Shown here: positions 14,841-22,226 of the stretch, piece after piece
Layout of the letters: each line of letters opens with the position of its first letter
Numbering within the stretch: position 1 is the stretch's first letter
Origin: Gemmatimonadota bacterium
Lineage (GTDB): Bacteria; Gemmatimonadota; Gemmatimonadetes; Gemmatimonadales; Gemmatimonadaceae
Direction of reading: 5' to 3'
NCBI GenBank assembly: GCA_016794735.1
Contig: JAEUJK010000407.1
Location: 1 to 23,073 of the forward strand
Length of the DNA stretch: 23,073 nucleotides
Translations under genes and position numbers: made by a program
The notes under the pieces: model-generated
Told to the model about the DNA's origin: nothing
Database searches by the model: none
The model's input: only the letters and a program-made list of their open reading frames with translations

Positions 14841-15914
14841 GTGAAGAGCTTCGAGATCATCGCCGACATGGGCCATGAGCAGCTGGTCCTGTGTCACGAC
14901 AAGGCCAGCGGTTATCGCGGCATCATTGCCATCCACGACACCACCCTCGGGCCGGCCCTCGGTGGCACGCGCTTCTGGCAGTATGCGTCGGACGACGACG
15001 CCATCGTCGACGCGCTGCGCCTCTCGCGTGGCATGACCTACAAGAACGCAGTCGCGGGGCTCAACCTGGGCGGCGGCAAGGCCGTGATCATCGGCGACAA
15101 CCGCACCATGCGGCGCGAGATGATCTTCCGGGCGCACGGCCGCTTCGTGGAATCGCTGGGCGGCCGGTATGTCACCGCCGAAGACGTGGGGACCTCCACG
15201 GCCGACATGGACTTCGTCCACATGGAGACCGACTACGTTGCCGGTCTCGCGACACGGTCCGGTGATCCGTCGCCCGTGACCGCTCGCGGGGTGTTCCGCG
15301 CCATCCAGGCCTGCGCGCGGCAGCGCTGGGGGTCCGACTCCATCGCCGGGAAGACGGTGGCGGTGCAGGGGCTCGGCCACGTCGGGTACTACCTGTGCAA
15401 GGAGCTGCACGCTCACGAGGCGAACCTCGTGGTCACCGACATCGATGCGGCACGCGTGAAGCGCGCAGTCGACGAGTTCGGTGCGCGCGCGGTGGACCTG
15501 GAGCAGATCTACTCCGTGGCCGCCGACATCTTCAGCCCCTGTGCCCTGGGTGGCATCCTCAACGACGACACCATCCCCAAGCTGAAGGTGGAGATCGTCG
15601 CTGGGGCGGCCAACAACCAGCTGCTCGAGGAGCGTCACGGGGATGCCCTCGAGGCGCGTGGGCTGCTATACGCCCCGGACTACGTCGCCAATGCCGGCGG
15701 CGTGATCAACGTCTACAGCGAGCTGGCCGGGTGGACCTCGCAGCGCGCGCTGCGCAAGGCCGACGAGATCTACGAGACGACGCTCGGGGTCTTCGAGATC
15801 GCCAAGGAAACCAGCGTGCCGACCTATGTCGCGGCGGACCGGCTCGCGGAGCGTCGCCTGCAGGCCGTCGGTGGCCTGGTGCGCACGTGGCCCCAGTGGC
15901 CGCGGAAGAGCTGA
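14841..15914 (+). CDS. Leucine/valine/phenylalanine-type amino acid dehydrogenase
   Basis: This is a 357-residue enzyme starting at GTG 14841. This start fits the family N-terminus (EIIADMGHEQLVLCHDKASGYRGIIAIHDTTLGPALGGTRFW), and with it the two active-site lysines fall at Lys68 (GMTYKNA) and Lys80 (LGGGKAVI), the same numbers as in Bacillus leucine dehydrogenase. The NAD domain shows AVQGLGHVGYYLCKELH. It oxidatively deaminates branched-chain or aromatic amino acids with NAD. Which one cannot be decided by eye. It sits 31 bases after acyl-CoA dehydrogenase and 2 bases before RpiB, so a shared transcript is likely. Together with acyl-CoA dehydrogenase it suggests branched-chain amino acid breakdown. 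Confidence 0.93.
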   Translation: MKSFEIIADMGHEQLVLCHDKASGYRGIIAIHDTTLGPALGGTRFWQYASDDDAIVDALRLSRGMTYKNAVAGLNLGGGKAVIIGDNRTMRREMIFRAHGRFVESLGGRYVTAEDVGTSTADMDFVHMETDYVAGLATRSGDPSPVTARGVFRAIQACARQRWGSDSIAGKTVAVQGLGHVGYYLCKELHAHEANLVVTDIDAARVKRAVDEFGARAVDLEQIYSVAADIFSPCALGGILNDDTIPKLKVEIVAGAANNQLLEERHGDALEARGLLYAPDYVANAGGVINVYSELAGWTSQRALRKADEIYETTLGVFEIAKETSVPTYVAADRLAERRLQAVGGLVRTWPQWPRKS

Positions 15915-15916
15915 CC

Positions 15917-16366
15917 ATGACCGAACGCATCCCGATTGCCTCGGACCACGCCGGCTTCGAGCTCAAGGAGAAGCTGGCCGCCCACCTGGCCGCGTTAGGC
16001 TACGACGTGGAGAACCTCGGGACCTCCTCCGAGGCCTCCACCGACTACCCCGACTACGCCCACCCGCTGGCCCGGGAGGTGTCGGACGGCCAGGCACGGC
16101 GCGGGGTGCTGCTCTGCGGGACGGGGCTCGGGATGTCCTACACCGCGAACCGCTACCCGCACGTGCGGGCCGCGGTCGCGTGGACGCCTGAAATCGCGGA
16201 ACTCGCGCGTCGGCACAACGACGCGAACGTCCTGGTGGTGCCCGCGCGGTTTGTGTCCGAGGAATCCGCGAGGCAGATTCTGGAAACCTGGCTCAATACC
16301 CCATTCGACGGCGGGCGTCACGAGCGTCGCGTCGAGAAGATCGAACGCACGGAGGAAGCTCCATGA
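15917..16366 (+). CDS. rpiB: Ribose 5-phosphate isomerase B
   Basis: This is a 149-residue protein of RpiB/LacAB type, normal in length. ATG 15917 is 2 bases after the previous stop, with GGAAGAG close upstream. It opens with IPIASDHAGFELKEKLAAHL, the phosphate-binding N-terminus, and has the catalytic CGTGLGMSYTANR with Cys67, then HNDANVLVVPARF. It interconverts ribose 5-phosphate and ribulose 5-phosphate in the pentose phosphate pathway, in the cytoplasm. Its stop overlaps the start of glyA (ATGA), and rpiB-glyA adjacency is known in several other bacterial phyla. Confidence 0.95.
   Translation: MTERIPIASDHAGFELKEKLAAHLAALGYDVENLGTSSEASTDYPDYAHPLAREVSDGQARRGVLLCGTGLGMSYTANRYPHVRAAVAWTPEIAELARRHNDANVLVVPARFVSEESARQILETWLNTPFDGGRHERRVEKIERTEEAP
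16351..16355 (+). promoter_or_regulatory. Ribosome binding site of glyA
   Basis: GGAGG, 7 nt before the ATG at 16363 and inside the last codons of rpiB. It is the clearest Shine-Dalgarno site on the plus strand here and fixes the overlapping start. Confidence 0.75.
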
Positions 16367-17631
16367 GTGGTTGGAATCAGTGGGACCGTCGCCCGCCCGG
16401 TCGTGCCTTGAAGGACGCCGACCCGGATATCGCCCGGTTGATCGAGGAGGAGACGGAACGTCAGTCCCACGGGATCGAGCTCATCGCGAGCGAGAACTTC
16501 GTGTCTCCGGCGGTGCTGGAGGCCATGGGGTCGCCACTGACGAACAAGTACGCCGAGGGGCTCCCCGGCAAGCGGTACTACGGTGGCTGCGAGGTCGTCG
16601 ACCAGGTCGAGAACCTCGCCATCGACCGGGTAAAGCAGCTGTTCGGGGCGGAGCATGCCAACGTGCAGCCGCACTCCGGCGCCTCCGCCAACAGCGCCGT
16701 CGCCATGGCCTTCCTCAAGCCGGGTGACACGCTGCTCGGCCAGGACCTCTCGCAAGGGGGCCACCTCACGCACGGGTCGCCGGTGAACTACTCCGGGCTC
16801 ATCTACCGTGCGGTGCACTACGGGGTGAACGACAACGGCTTCATCGACTACGACATGCTCCGCGACGTCGCGCGTCGCGAGCGGCCGCGGATGATCATCG
16901 CCGGCGCCAGTGCGTATCCCCGCACGATCGACTTTGCGGCGTTCGCCGAGATCTCGAAGGAAGTGGGCGCCATCTTCATGGTCGACATGGCGCACATCGC
17001 AGGACTGGTCGCCACCGGGCACCATCCGTCGCCGATCCCGTTTGCCGACGTGGTGACGTCTACCACGCACAAGACGCTGCGCGGACCGCGCGGCGGGTTG
17101 ATCCTCTGCCGTGCCGAACACGCCAAGGCGATCGACAAGGCGGTCTTCCCGGGGTCGCAGGGCGGGCCGCTGGAGCACGTCATCGCCGCCAAGGCCGTCG
17201 CCTTCCGCGAGGCGCTCGCGCCTTCGTTCAAGGCCTACTGTGGCCAGGTCGTCGCGAATGCGCAGGCGCTCGCGGCCGCGCTCACCGCACGCGGGTACCA
17301 GCTCGTGTCCGGCGGCACCGACAACCACCTGATGCTGGTGGACCTCCGCAACAAGGGACTCACCGGCAAGCTGGCGGAGCAAGTGCTCGACAAGGCGGCC
17401 ATCACGGTCAACAAGAACACCGTGCCGCGGGAAACGCAGTCACCGTTCGTCACGAGCGGTGTGCGCATCGGCACCCCGGCCGCCACCACGCGCGGGATGA
17501 AGGAAGCCGAGATGCAGCAGATCGCTGGGCTCATCGACCGGGTGCTGATGGCACCGGAAGACCCGGCAGTGCACGCCGCAGTACGCGCGGACGTGAAGGC
17601 CCTGACGAAGGCGTTCCCGCTCTACCTCTAG
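16363..17631 (+). CDS. glyA: Serine hydroxymethyltransferase
   Basis: This is a 422-residue PLP enzyme of usual length. Family signatures are IASENFVSPAVLEAMGSPLTNKYAEG, GKRYYGGCEVVDQVE, VQPHSGASAN, VDMAHIAGLVATG and the PLP-lysine motif TSTTHKTLRGPRGG with Lys237. The C-terminal HLMLVDLR, TVNKNTVP and TSGVRIGTPAATTRG segments are also present, so the enzyme looks complete and active. It converts serine and tetrahydrofolate to glycine and 5,10-methylene-tetrahydrofolate, feeding one-carbon metabolism. The ATG at 16363 overlaps the rpiB stop by four bases and has a strong GGAGG. It is the last gene of the plus-strand block and is followed by a strong hairpin. Confidence 0.97.
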   Translation: MSGWNQWDRRPPGRALKDADPDIARLIEEETERQSHGIELIASENFVSPAVLEAMGSPLTNKYAEGLPGKRYYGGCEVVDQVENLAIDRVKQLFGAEHANVQPHSGASANSAVAMAFLKPGDTLLGQDLSQGGHLTHGSPVNYSGLIYRAVHYGVNDNGFIDYDMLRDVARRERPRMIIAGASAYPRTIDFAAFAEISKEVGAIFMVDMAHIAGLVATGHHPSPIPFADVVTSTTHKTLRGPRGGLILCRAEHAKAIDKAVFPGSQGGPLEHVIAAKAVAFREALAPSFKAYCGQVVANAQALAAALTARGYQLVSGGTDNHLMLVDLRNKGLTGKLAEQVLDKAAITVNKNTVPRETQSPFVTSGVRIGTPAATTRGMKEAEMQQIAGLIDRVLMAPEDPAVHAAVRADVKALTKAFPLYL

Positions 17632-17657
17632 AAAGCAAGCGACGGCCGACGGATCTT

Positions 17658-17689
17658 GCGCGAGGGGTGCGGATATCGCACCCCCGCGC
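17658..17689. terminator. Strong hairpin after glyA, likely bidirectional terminator
   Basis: GGGGTGCG (17664-17671) pairs with CGCACCCC (17677-17684) around GATAT, and GCGCG (17658-17662) pairs with CGCGC (17685-17689) with one bulged A, about 13 bp in all. There is no T run. The last stem base is also the first base of the third heptamer array. It separates the convergent glyA and beta-propeller genes. Confidence 0.65.
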
Positions 17690-17735
17690 TGCCGTCTGCC
17701 GTCTGCCGTCTGCGTCTGCGTCTGCCGTCTGCCGC
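17689..17735. repeat. CTGCCGT heptamer array with 6-base variants
   Basis: Three CTGCCGT units (17689-17709) are followed by two shortened CTGCGT units, one CTGCCGT and a truncated CTGCCG, then one base before the TGA stop of the reverse-strand gene (17736-17738). As at the first array, the repeat abuts a reverse-strand stop codon and a hairpin lies on its other side. Confidence 0.92.
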
Positions 17736-18962
17736 TCAGCGCTTCGCCGGCTCCTGCTTCCAGAACGCGATGCCCGACGCCTGCTGACCCACGTCCGCCG
17801 TCCCGACCTTCTTGCGGTTCACCAGGTCGAACACGTCCACCTTGCCGGGTTGCGCGCCCACGCCTTCGGACGAGACAAACGCGTACTTGGAGTCCTTGCT
17901 GACCGCGACGCCGTGCCCGATCGTCGTGCTCAGCTTCTCGCGATAGACCGACTGGCCCGAGGCGAGGTCGATCATCTCGAAGCCCGCCCCCTTCTTGAGC
18001 GTGACCAGCAGGTACTTGCCGTCCGGCGTCACGGCGAGGTTGTAGGGACCAACACCCGTGGAGAAGCGACGCGTGATCTTCCACGTCGAGGCGTCGACCT
18101 CGAGCACCTGGTCGACCTTGTTGCACGTCACGTAGACCATCGACCCGCTGGCCGCCGGCTGCGCCCACGTCGGTGAACACGTCGACGTCATCGACGCCCC
18201 GTGTCCCTCGCTGTTGTCCACCTTGTGGTCCATCACGTGGCCGGCGTGTTCATCCGCCTTGGCCTGGACCAGTCCTTCCTTCCCCTTCGCCAGCGAGAAC
18301 TTCGCCGAGACCTCGTAGGTCCGCGTGTCGAGTTCCACCAGCAGGTCATCCATCATGCAGCCGGAATAGTGCTTGGTCCCCGCAGCATTGAAGCGCGAAC
18401 CGTGCGGCATGGTGCACGTGACCGTTTGGGCGACCTCGGTGTTCGTCGGTGTGAACACCACCGAGATGCTCGACGGCACCATCTCGCCGTGGAGGTTGAA
18501 GTTCGCCGAGAAGGTGTAGAGCCCATCTGGCGAAACGTCGATCGAGGCGGGGAACCAGCCCAGGGTGATCGCCGGCCCCACGAGCGTGTCCGGGCCAAGT
18601 TCATACTTCCAGAACTTCCCGTCCGGTGTTCCGTGGCCGGTGGTCATGTACATCCACTTGCCGTCGCGCGAGATCTGCAGGCCGTGCGGCCCTTCCATCT
18701 CGGTTGCCTCCACACCGATCGGGATCGACTTCTCCACGCGCGTGCCATCGGGACCGAAGCGCACGCGGTGCAACAGGTCGGCGGACTCGGCGCCCACATA
18801 CACCCAGTAGTTCTCGGTGGGGCCCGTGGGTGCGGCCGGCGCGGCGGGTGGCTTCTGGTCCGGTCGCGTCCGGGGCGGCACGGACCTCGCCTGGGCTTCA
18901 AGGCTGATCCCGCTGAGCGTGAGCGCCAGCGTGGCTACCGATAGCGAGAACACTCGAGTCAT
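17736..18962 (-). CDS. Secreted YVTN-type beta-propeller protein
   Basis: This is a 408-residue protein. ATG 18962 has GAGGTG just upstream and opens a signal peptide ending SLEAQA; a Pro/Ala-rich linker follows. The rest is made of propeller blades marked by repeats such as SRDGKWMYMTT, SPDGLYTFSANF, TPDGKYLLVTLK and SKDSKYAFVSSEG, as in YVTN/lactonase-like seven-bladed propellers. It contains four cysteines (VTCTMPHG, YSGCMMDD, STCSPTW, VTCNKVD) and a His-rich insert (EHAGHVMDHKVDNSEGHG, about residues 235-253), features that could bind a metal. No catalytic site can be named. It stands apart from the next upstream gene by 142 bases, which probably hold its promoter. Its stop is one base from the heptamer array. 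Confidence 0.85.
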   Translation of the reverse strand: MTRVFSLSVATLALTLSGISLEAQARSVPPRTRPDQKPPAAPAAPTGPTENYWVYVGAESADLLHRVRFGPDGTRVEKSIPIGVEATEMEGPHGLQISRDGKWMYMTTGHGTPDGKFWKYELGPDTLVGPAITLGWFPASIDVSPDGLYTFSANFNLHGEMVPSSISVVFTPTNTEVAQTVTCTMPHGSRFNAAGTKHYSGCMMDDLLVELDTRTYEVSAKFSLAKGKEGLVQAKADEHAGHVMDHKVDNSEGHGASMTSTCSPTWAQPAASGSMVYVTCNKVDQVLEVDASTWKITRRFSTGVGPYNLAVTPDGKYLLVTLKKGAGFEMIDLASGQSVYREKLSTTIGHGVAVSKDSKYAFVSSEGVGAQPGKVDVFDLVNRKKVGTADVGQQASGIAFWKQEPAKR

Positions 18963-19104
18963 CGTCACCTCACGTTTCGCGCACGACCGAGTCGGCTCCG
19001 GAAACGCTCCGGTCCCTGGCCCTCGACGCCGTCGCAGGCCGCCGTGGTCGGTCGAACACCAGAACCTAACCCGCAGCGCGCAGGCCGGGGGAGGGGATGA
19101 TCCG

Positions 19105-19644
19105 TCAGCGTTTCTCCCGCACGCGACCCTCGGCCACGACCCGGAACCGGCCGTCTTCACGCGGGACGAGCTTGTACGCCATCTCGAAGGCGAAGGGCTC
19201 CTGACCCGGTCCGTTCGCCGCCGCGTACAGCTCAGAGAGAAGGTTCATCCGGAGGGTGTCACCGCCCCCCTGGAAGATTTCCGTCGCCCGGATGACGTAC
19301 CCGCTCCGTGTCGCGTCGCAGCGCGGGGCACGTTGGTCGCCGTCACGCGCCGGATCACACGTGCCGCGGATCGTGCCGGCGCGGCGCAACGCCTCGCCTA
19401 ACGCCGCGGGGAGTGAATCGCCGCCATCGGTGCCGGCACCGCGCGGCAGCCGGCGGACATGGGCGAGCAGGTACAGGTCCGGGCCCACGTCGAAGGCGGT
19501 GCGCACGGCGGCCTCGTACGCCGCCACCTGGCGCTCGACCGGCAGCTCGGCGACCGGCAGCCCGCCCGACCGCGACTGGTCGACGACGGGAGCGGGCGCG
19601 CTACATGCGGCCAGCAGGGCCGCGGTACTCATCGCCCGCGTCAT
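19105..19644 (-). CDS. Predicted lipoprotein of unknown function
   Basis: This is a 179-residue protein. From ATG 19644, which has GAGGTG upstream, the short signal ends in a lipobox, LLAAC, with Cys14 as the lipidation site. ATG 19632 is a possible internal start with the same lipobox. The mature part has a helical N-half (VERQVAAYEAAVRTAFDVGPDLYLLAHVRR), two more cysteines flanking a charged loop (TCDPARDGDQRAPRCD), and a beta-type C-half (AFEMAYKLVPREDGRFRVVAEGRV). I do not recognise a family. It lies 53 bases downstream of proline dehydrogenase on the same strand and may share its transcript. The envelope side cannot be told. Confidence 0.75.
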   Translation of the reverse strand: MTRAMSTAALLAACSAPAPVVDQSRSGGLPVAELPVERQVAAYEAAVRTAFDVGPDLYLLAHVRRLPRGAGTDGGDSLPAALGEALRRAGTIRGTCDPARDGDQRAPRCDATRSGYVIRATEIFQGGGDTLRMNLLSELYAAANGPGQEPFAFEMAYKLVPREDGRFRVVAEGRVREKR

Positions 19645-19697
19645 CCACACCTCACGCCGCCGTCCTCGCGGTCCCGAACGTCGGCGCATGGTCAGCC

Positions 19698-20624
19698 TCA
19701 GGCGAACGTGCTCTTCACCACGAACCAGACGTTGGCTGGGCGTTCGGCCAGGCGGCGCATGTACCACGGGAACCAGTTCGAGCCGTACGAGATCAGGCAG
19801 CGCACGCCCACGCCGTCGGCGGTGAGGGCGCGCTGCTCGGCGCTCCGGATCCCGTAGAGCATGTGGACCTCGAACTGCTCCTTCGTCATCTGCATCGACC
19901 GCGCGCGTCCCACGAGCCGGTGCACGATGTTCATGTCGTGGGTGCCGAAGATCGGCATCGCCTTTCCTTCTTTGGAGGCAGCGAGCAGCGTCTCGCCGAG
20001 CTCCACGAAGGCGGCGTCCGTGTCCGCCTTCTTCGGGAAGGCCACGTTCGCCGGCTCGGCGTAGGCGCCCTTGACCAGTCGCACGACCGGGCGGAGGGGC
20101 ATGAGCCGCTCCAGGTCCTTCGGCGTGCGATAGAGATAGGCCTGCATCGCGAGGCCCGTCTTCGGGTACACGGACTTCACGCGCTCGTACAACTCGAGCG
20201 TGCGATCCACGTACGACGAGTCCTCCATGTCCATCCAGATGAACGCGCCGTGTTCGTGCGCCGCCTGCGCGAGCGCCTCGAGCTGGCGGCCACACTCGGC
20301 CATGCTGCTGTCGAGCCCGAGTTGCGTGGGCTTGATCGAGATCACCGTGGAGAGCCCGCGACGCGCGACGTCAGCCATCGCGCTGATGTAGTGCTCGCGC
20401 ACCTCGTCGGTGTTGCGCTCCCCGGTCAACGTCTCGCCAAGGCGCGTGATGATGCTGCCGATTCCGGCGGATTGCAGCGTCGCGGCGGCGCCGAGCGCGT
20501 CGCCGAGTTCCTCGCCGGGCATGAACTTGCGGACCGCACGACGGGCAAAGGCACGCTGCGTCATCTGTCGGGCCAGCCACGGGCTCTTCGACGCGCGCAG
20601 CAACAGGTTTCGGGCGATGGACAT
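19698..20624 (-). CDS. Proline dehydrogenase (monofunctional)
   Basis: This is a 308-residue FAD enzyme of the size of single-domain proline dehydrogenases, unlike the large bifunctional PutA. The TIM-barrel marks are SIKPTQLGLD, FIWMDMEDSSYVDRTLELY, TGLAMQAYLYRT, VRLVKGAYAEP, IFGTHDMNIVHRL and, at the end, YGSNWFPWYMRRLAERPAN. Arg290-Arg291 in that last motif are the expected proline carboxylate contacts. It oxidises proline to pyrroline-5-carboxylate and feeds electrons to the quinone pool, probably at the inner membrane surface. No pyrroline-5-carboxylate dehydrogenase is seen in the window. No good ribosome site precedes the ATG at 20624. It is followed by the lipoprotein gene. Confidence 0.93.
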   Translation of the reverse strand: MSIARNLLLRASKSPWLARQMTQRAFARRAVRKFMPGEELGDALGAAATLQSAGIGSIITRLGETLTGERNTDEVREHYISAMADVARRGLSTVISIKPTQLGLDSSMAECGRQLEALAQAAHEHGAFIWMDMEDSSYVDRTLELYERVKSVYPKTGLAMQAYLYRTPKDLERLMPLRPVVRLVKGAYAEPANVAFPKKADTDAAFVELGETLLAASKEGKAMPIFGTHDMNIVHRLVGRARSMQMTKEQFEVHMLYGIRSAEQRALTADGVGVRCLISYGSNWFPWYMRRLAERPANVWFVVKSTFA

Positions 20625-20669
20625 GGAGTGTACGCGGGGGTGGCGCTGCGCCGAACGGAGCCGGTGCAG

Positions 20670-20700
20670 GCACGGGGAAGCTAACGGCTTCTGCGGGTGC
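20670..20700 (-). terminator. Weak hairpin after the sulfatase operon
   Basis: GAAGC (20677-20681) pairs with GCTTC (20687-20691), enclosed by GCAC (20670-20673) and GTGC (20697-20700). It lies 20 bases past the reverse-strand stop at 20720. The stems are short and the T content is low, so terminator function is uncertain. The rest of the 95-base gap before proline dehydrogenase shows nothing clear. Confidence 0.35.
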
Positions 20701-20719
20701 TCACCAACCAGCGCACGCC

Positions 20720-21175
20720 CTACCCGCAGCGCGATATGACCCGTCGTCCAAGGCTGCGAAGGACCAGCGGTACGGGTCCACCCGACGGCACGGGAAAACT
20801 CGTGGCCTTGGACCGGTCGCGGTTCCAGTCGACACCGGTGGTCAGGTTGCCGTCAGTATCCCAGGTGTAGCCGCGCTGCACGCCGTCGCGGGTTCGCACG
20901 AACTCCACGCGGGTCACTTCGCCCGTCGCATCCCGGGACCTCGCAAAGACCACAAGGGAGCTGCCGTCGGCGAGGCGTCCCTGCAAGCGGCGTCGCGACT
21001 GGCCACTGCTCGTTGTCCCGAGTGACACGCAGGCCAGCGCCTTGTCGGACAGGTTAGCGCGGATGTCCAGCAGCTCGCGCTGTGTCGCGCTCAGCGACGC
21101 AAACGCTGCTCCCTCGGGTTCCGGCGTTGGTTGCGAGAGGATCGCGGCGAGGAGGGCAGGGAGCAGGCCGATCAC
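20720..21175 (-). CDS. Small exported protein of unknown function
   Basis: This is a 151-residue protein starting with GTG 21175, whose codon overlaps the previous stop as GTGA. The N-terminus (MIGLLPALLAAILSQPTPEP) looks like a short signal peptide or anchor. The mature sequence has a helical stretch (SATQRELLDIRANLSDKALACVSLG), then beta-type sequence (SLVVFARSR, VTRVEFVRTRDG), and two cysteines, the second two residues from the end. I do not recognise it. As the last gene of a four-gene overlapping operon it should be made together with the two paralogous secreted proteins and the sulfatase. Confidence 0.7.
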   Translation of the reverse strand: MIGLLPALLAAILSQPTPEPEGAAFASLSATQRELLDIRANLSDKALACVSLGTTSSGQSRRRLQGRLADGSSLVVFARSRDATGEVTRVEFVRTRDGVQRGYTWDTDGNLTTGVDWNRDRSKATSFPVPSGGPVPLVLRSLGRRVISRCG

Positions 21176-21693
21176 GGCGCCTTGAGGCGGGACGCGACCG
21201 CCGCCAGGACACGTTCCTCGAGTGCCCCCGTCGAGGAGCAGGAGATCGGGTCACCAAGCGGACCCGAGAAATCCTGCGCCCCGGCGGCGAGGGCGACGCG
21301 CAGCTCCACCGAGTCCGCGTGGACCTGACGCACCATGCCGAGCAGTGCGAGGGATACCTGGTAGACGTCGGCGGTGGCGCCGCGCGCGCCGGCGCCGCAA
21401 TCGAGCCAGCGGGAGATCCGCTCCCCGCCCAGGCGTCGCTGCGTCTTGAGCTTGCCCGTTCCCACCAGCCCCGCGCCGGGCGCCCGGATCTCGAGCGGGA
21501 TGCCTAACGACTGCAGGGCGCTGTCGACTTCGGCGAAGACACGATCCCGCGAGGCCGCGAGGACGCGGGCCTGCCCGGTGGTGTCCATCCACACCGGCGA
21601 CCGGAAGCCCGGAAGGACCGCCGTGGCGCGCGGTTGCTGGGCGCCGATCGGGACGGCGGCCAGCGCCATCGCCACCCGCAGCGTCCACCTCAT
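21172..21693 (-). CDS. Secreted protein, paralogue B of tandem pair
   Basis: This is a 173-residue protein. ATG 21693 overlaps the upstream stop (ATGA) and opens a signal peptide ending PIGAQQ; a longer frame to 21762 is rejected because it runs back into the upstream gene. It is a clear relative of the gene just upstream. Shared features are (V/W)MDT.G..R near residue 35, a VF....LQ helix, an IP strand, G.GKL...R, SR.L(D/E)CG, AQD.SG and C.STG.LE. Two cysteines are conserved between the copies, in the DCG and SCSSTG positions, and may form a disulphide. I do not recognise the family. It is exported; the partner may be its paralogue. Confidence 0.8.
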   Translation of the reverse strand: MRWTLRVAMALAAVPIGAQQPRATAVLPGFRSPVWMDTTGQARVLAASRDRVFAEVDSALQSLGIPLEIRAPGAGLVGTGKLKTQRRLGGERISRWLDCGAGARGATADVYQVSLALLGMVRQVHADSVELRVALAAGAQDFSGPLGDPISCSSTGALEERVLAAVASRLKAP

Positions 21694-22226
21694 GGGAGCT
21701 GGGCGACCTGCTTCTCGATCGCCGTGCGCAACATGTTCTCGAGGCCGCCCGTGCTCCCGCACATGACCGGCGAGTTGGAAGTCCCCGAGTTGTCCTGCGC
21801 GCTCCCCACCAGTGCGATCCGGAGGCGGGTCGTCCCCTCTTCACCGGGGTCAAGGAACAACAGCAGCGGCATCTGGACGCGGTGTGTGTCCGCGCGCGGG
21901 CCGGTCATGTTGGAGCCGCACTCCAGGAACCGGGACAGGGCCTGTCCGGCGAGGTTGCGGCTCCGAATGAGCTTGGCCGCGCCGAGCATCCCGTTGGCGG
22001 AGTCCGAGACATCGATCGGGATCTTGTAGTTCTGGAGGACCATCGTCGCGGCGGTGAACACCTTCCCGGGCGCTGCCTTCACGGGTCGGGTGTCGCCGAT
22101 GGTGTCCATCACGACCTGGGCCCCAAAGGCGGGCAGCGCCACTCGCAGCCGGGCGCGCTGGGCCTCGGCGGTGACACCAATCAGGGGCAGGGCGGCCAAG
22201 GCAAGGAGAAGGTGGCGCATGCGCAT
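21690..22226 (-). CDS. Secreted protein, paralogue A of tandem pair
   Basis: This is a 178-residue protein. The ATG at 22226 shares one base with the sulfatase stop (TGATG); ATG 22220 is the alternative. A signal peptide ends TAEAQ. The layout matches its downstream paralogue: VVMDTIGDTRPV, KVFTAATMVLQNYKIPIDV, GMLGAAKLIRSRNLAG, SRFLECG, DTHRVQMPLLLF, LRIALVGSAQDNSG and MCGSTGGLENML. Cysteines in ECG and MCGSTG match those of paralogue B. No catalytic motif is visible. Both copies being kept in frame, with overlapping starts, suggests they work together, for example as a heteromer. Confidence 0.8.
   Translation of the reverse strand: MRMRHLLLALAALPLIGVTAEAQRARLRVALPAFGAQVVMDTIGDTRPVKAAPGKVFTAATMVLQNYKIPIDVSDSANGMLGAAKLIRSRNLAGQALSRFLECGSNMTGPRADTHRVQMPLLLFLDPGEEGTTRLRIALVGSAQDNSGTSNSPVMCGSTGGLENMLRTAIEKQVAQLP

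Noticed and set aside
16318..17382. 354-residue reverse frame opposite glyA
   Set aside because: The plus strand carries full serine hydroxymethyltransferase signatures.
19308..20684. 458-residue plus-strand frame opposite the lipoprotein and proline dehydrogenase genes
   Set aside because: It spans two well-supported reverse genes and is Arg/His-rich shadow sequence.
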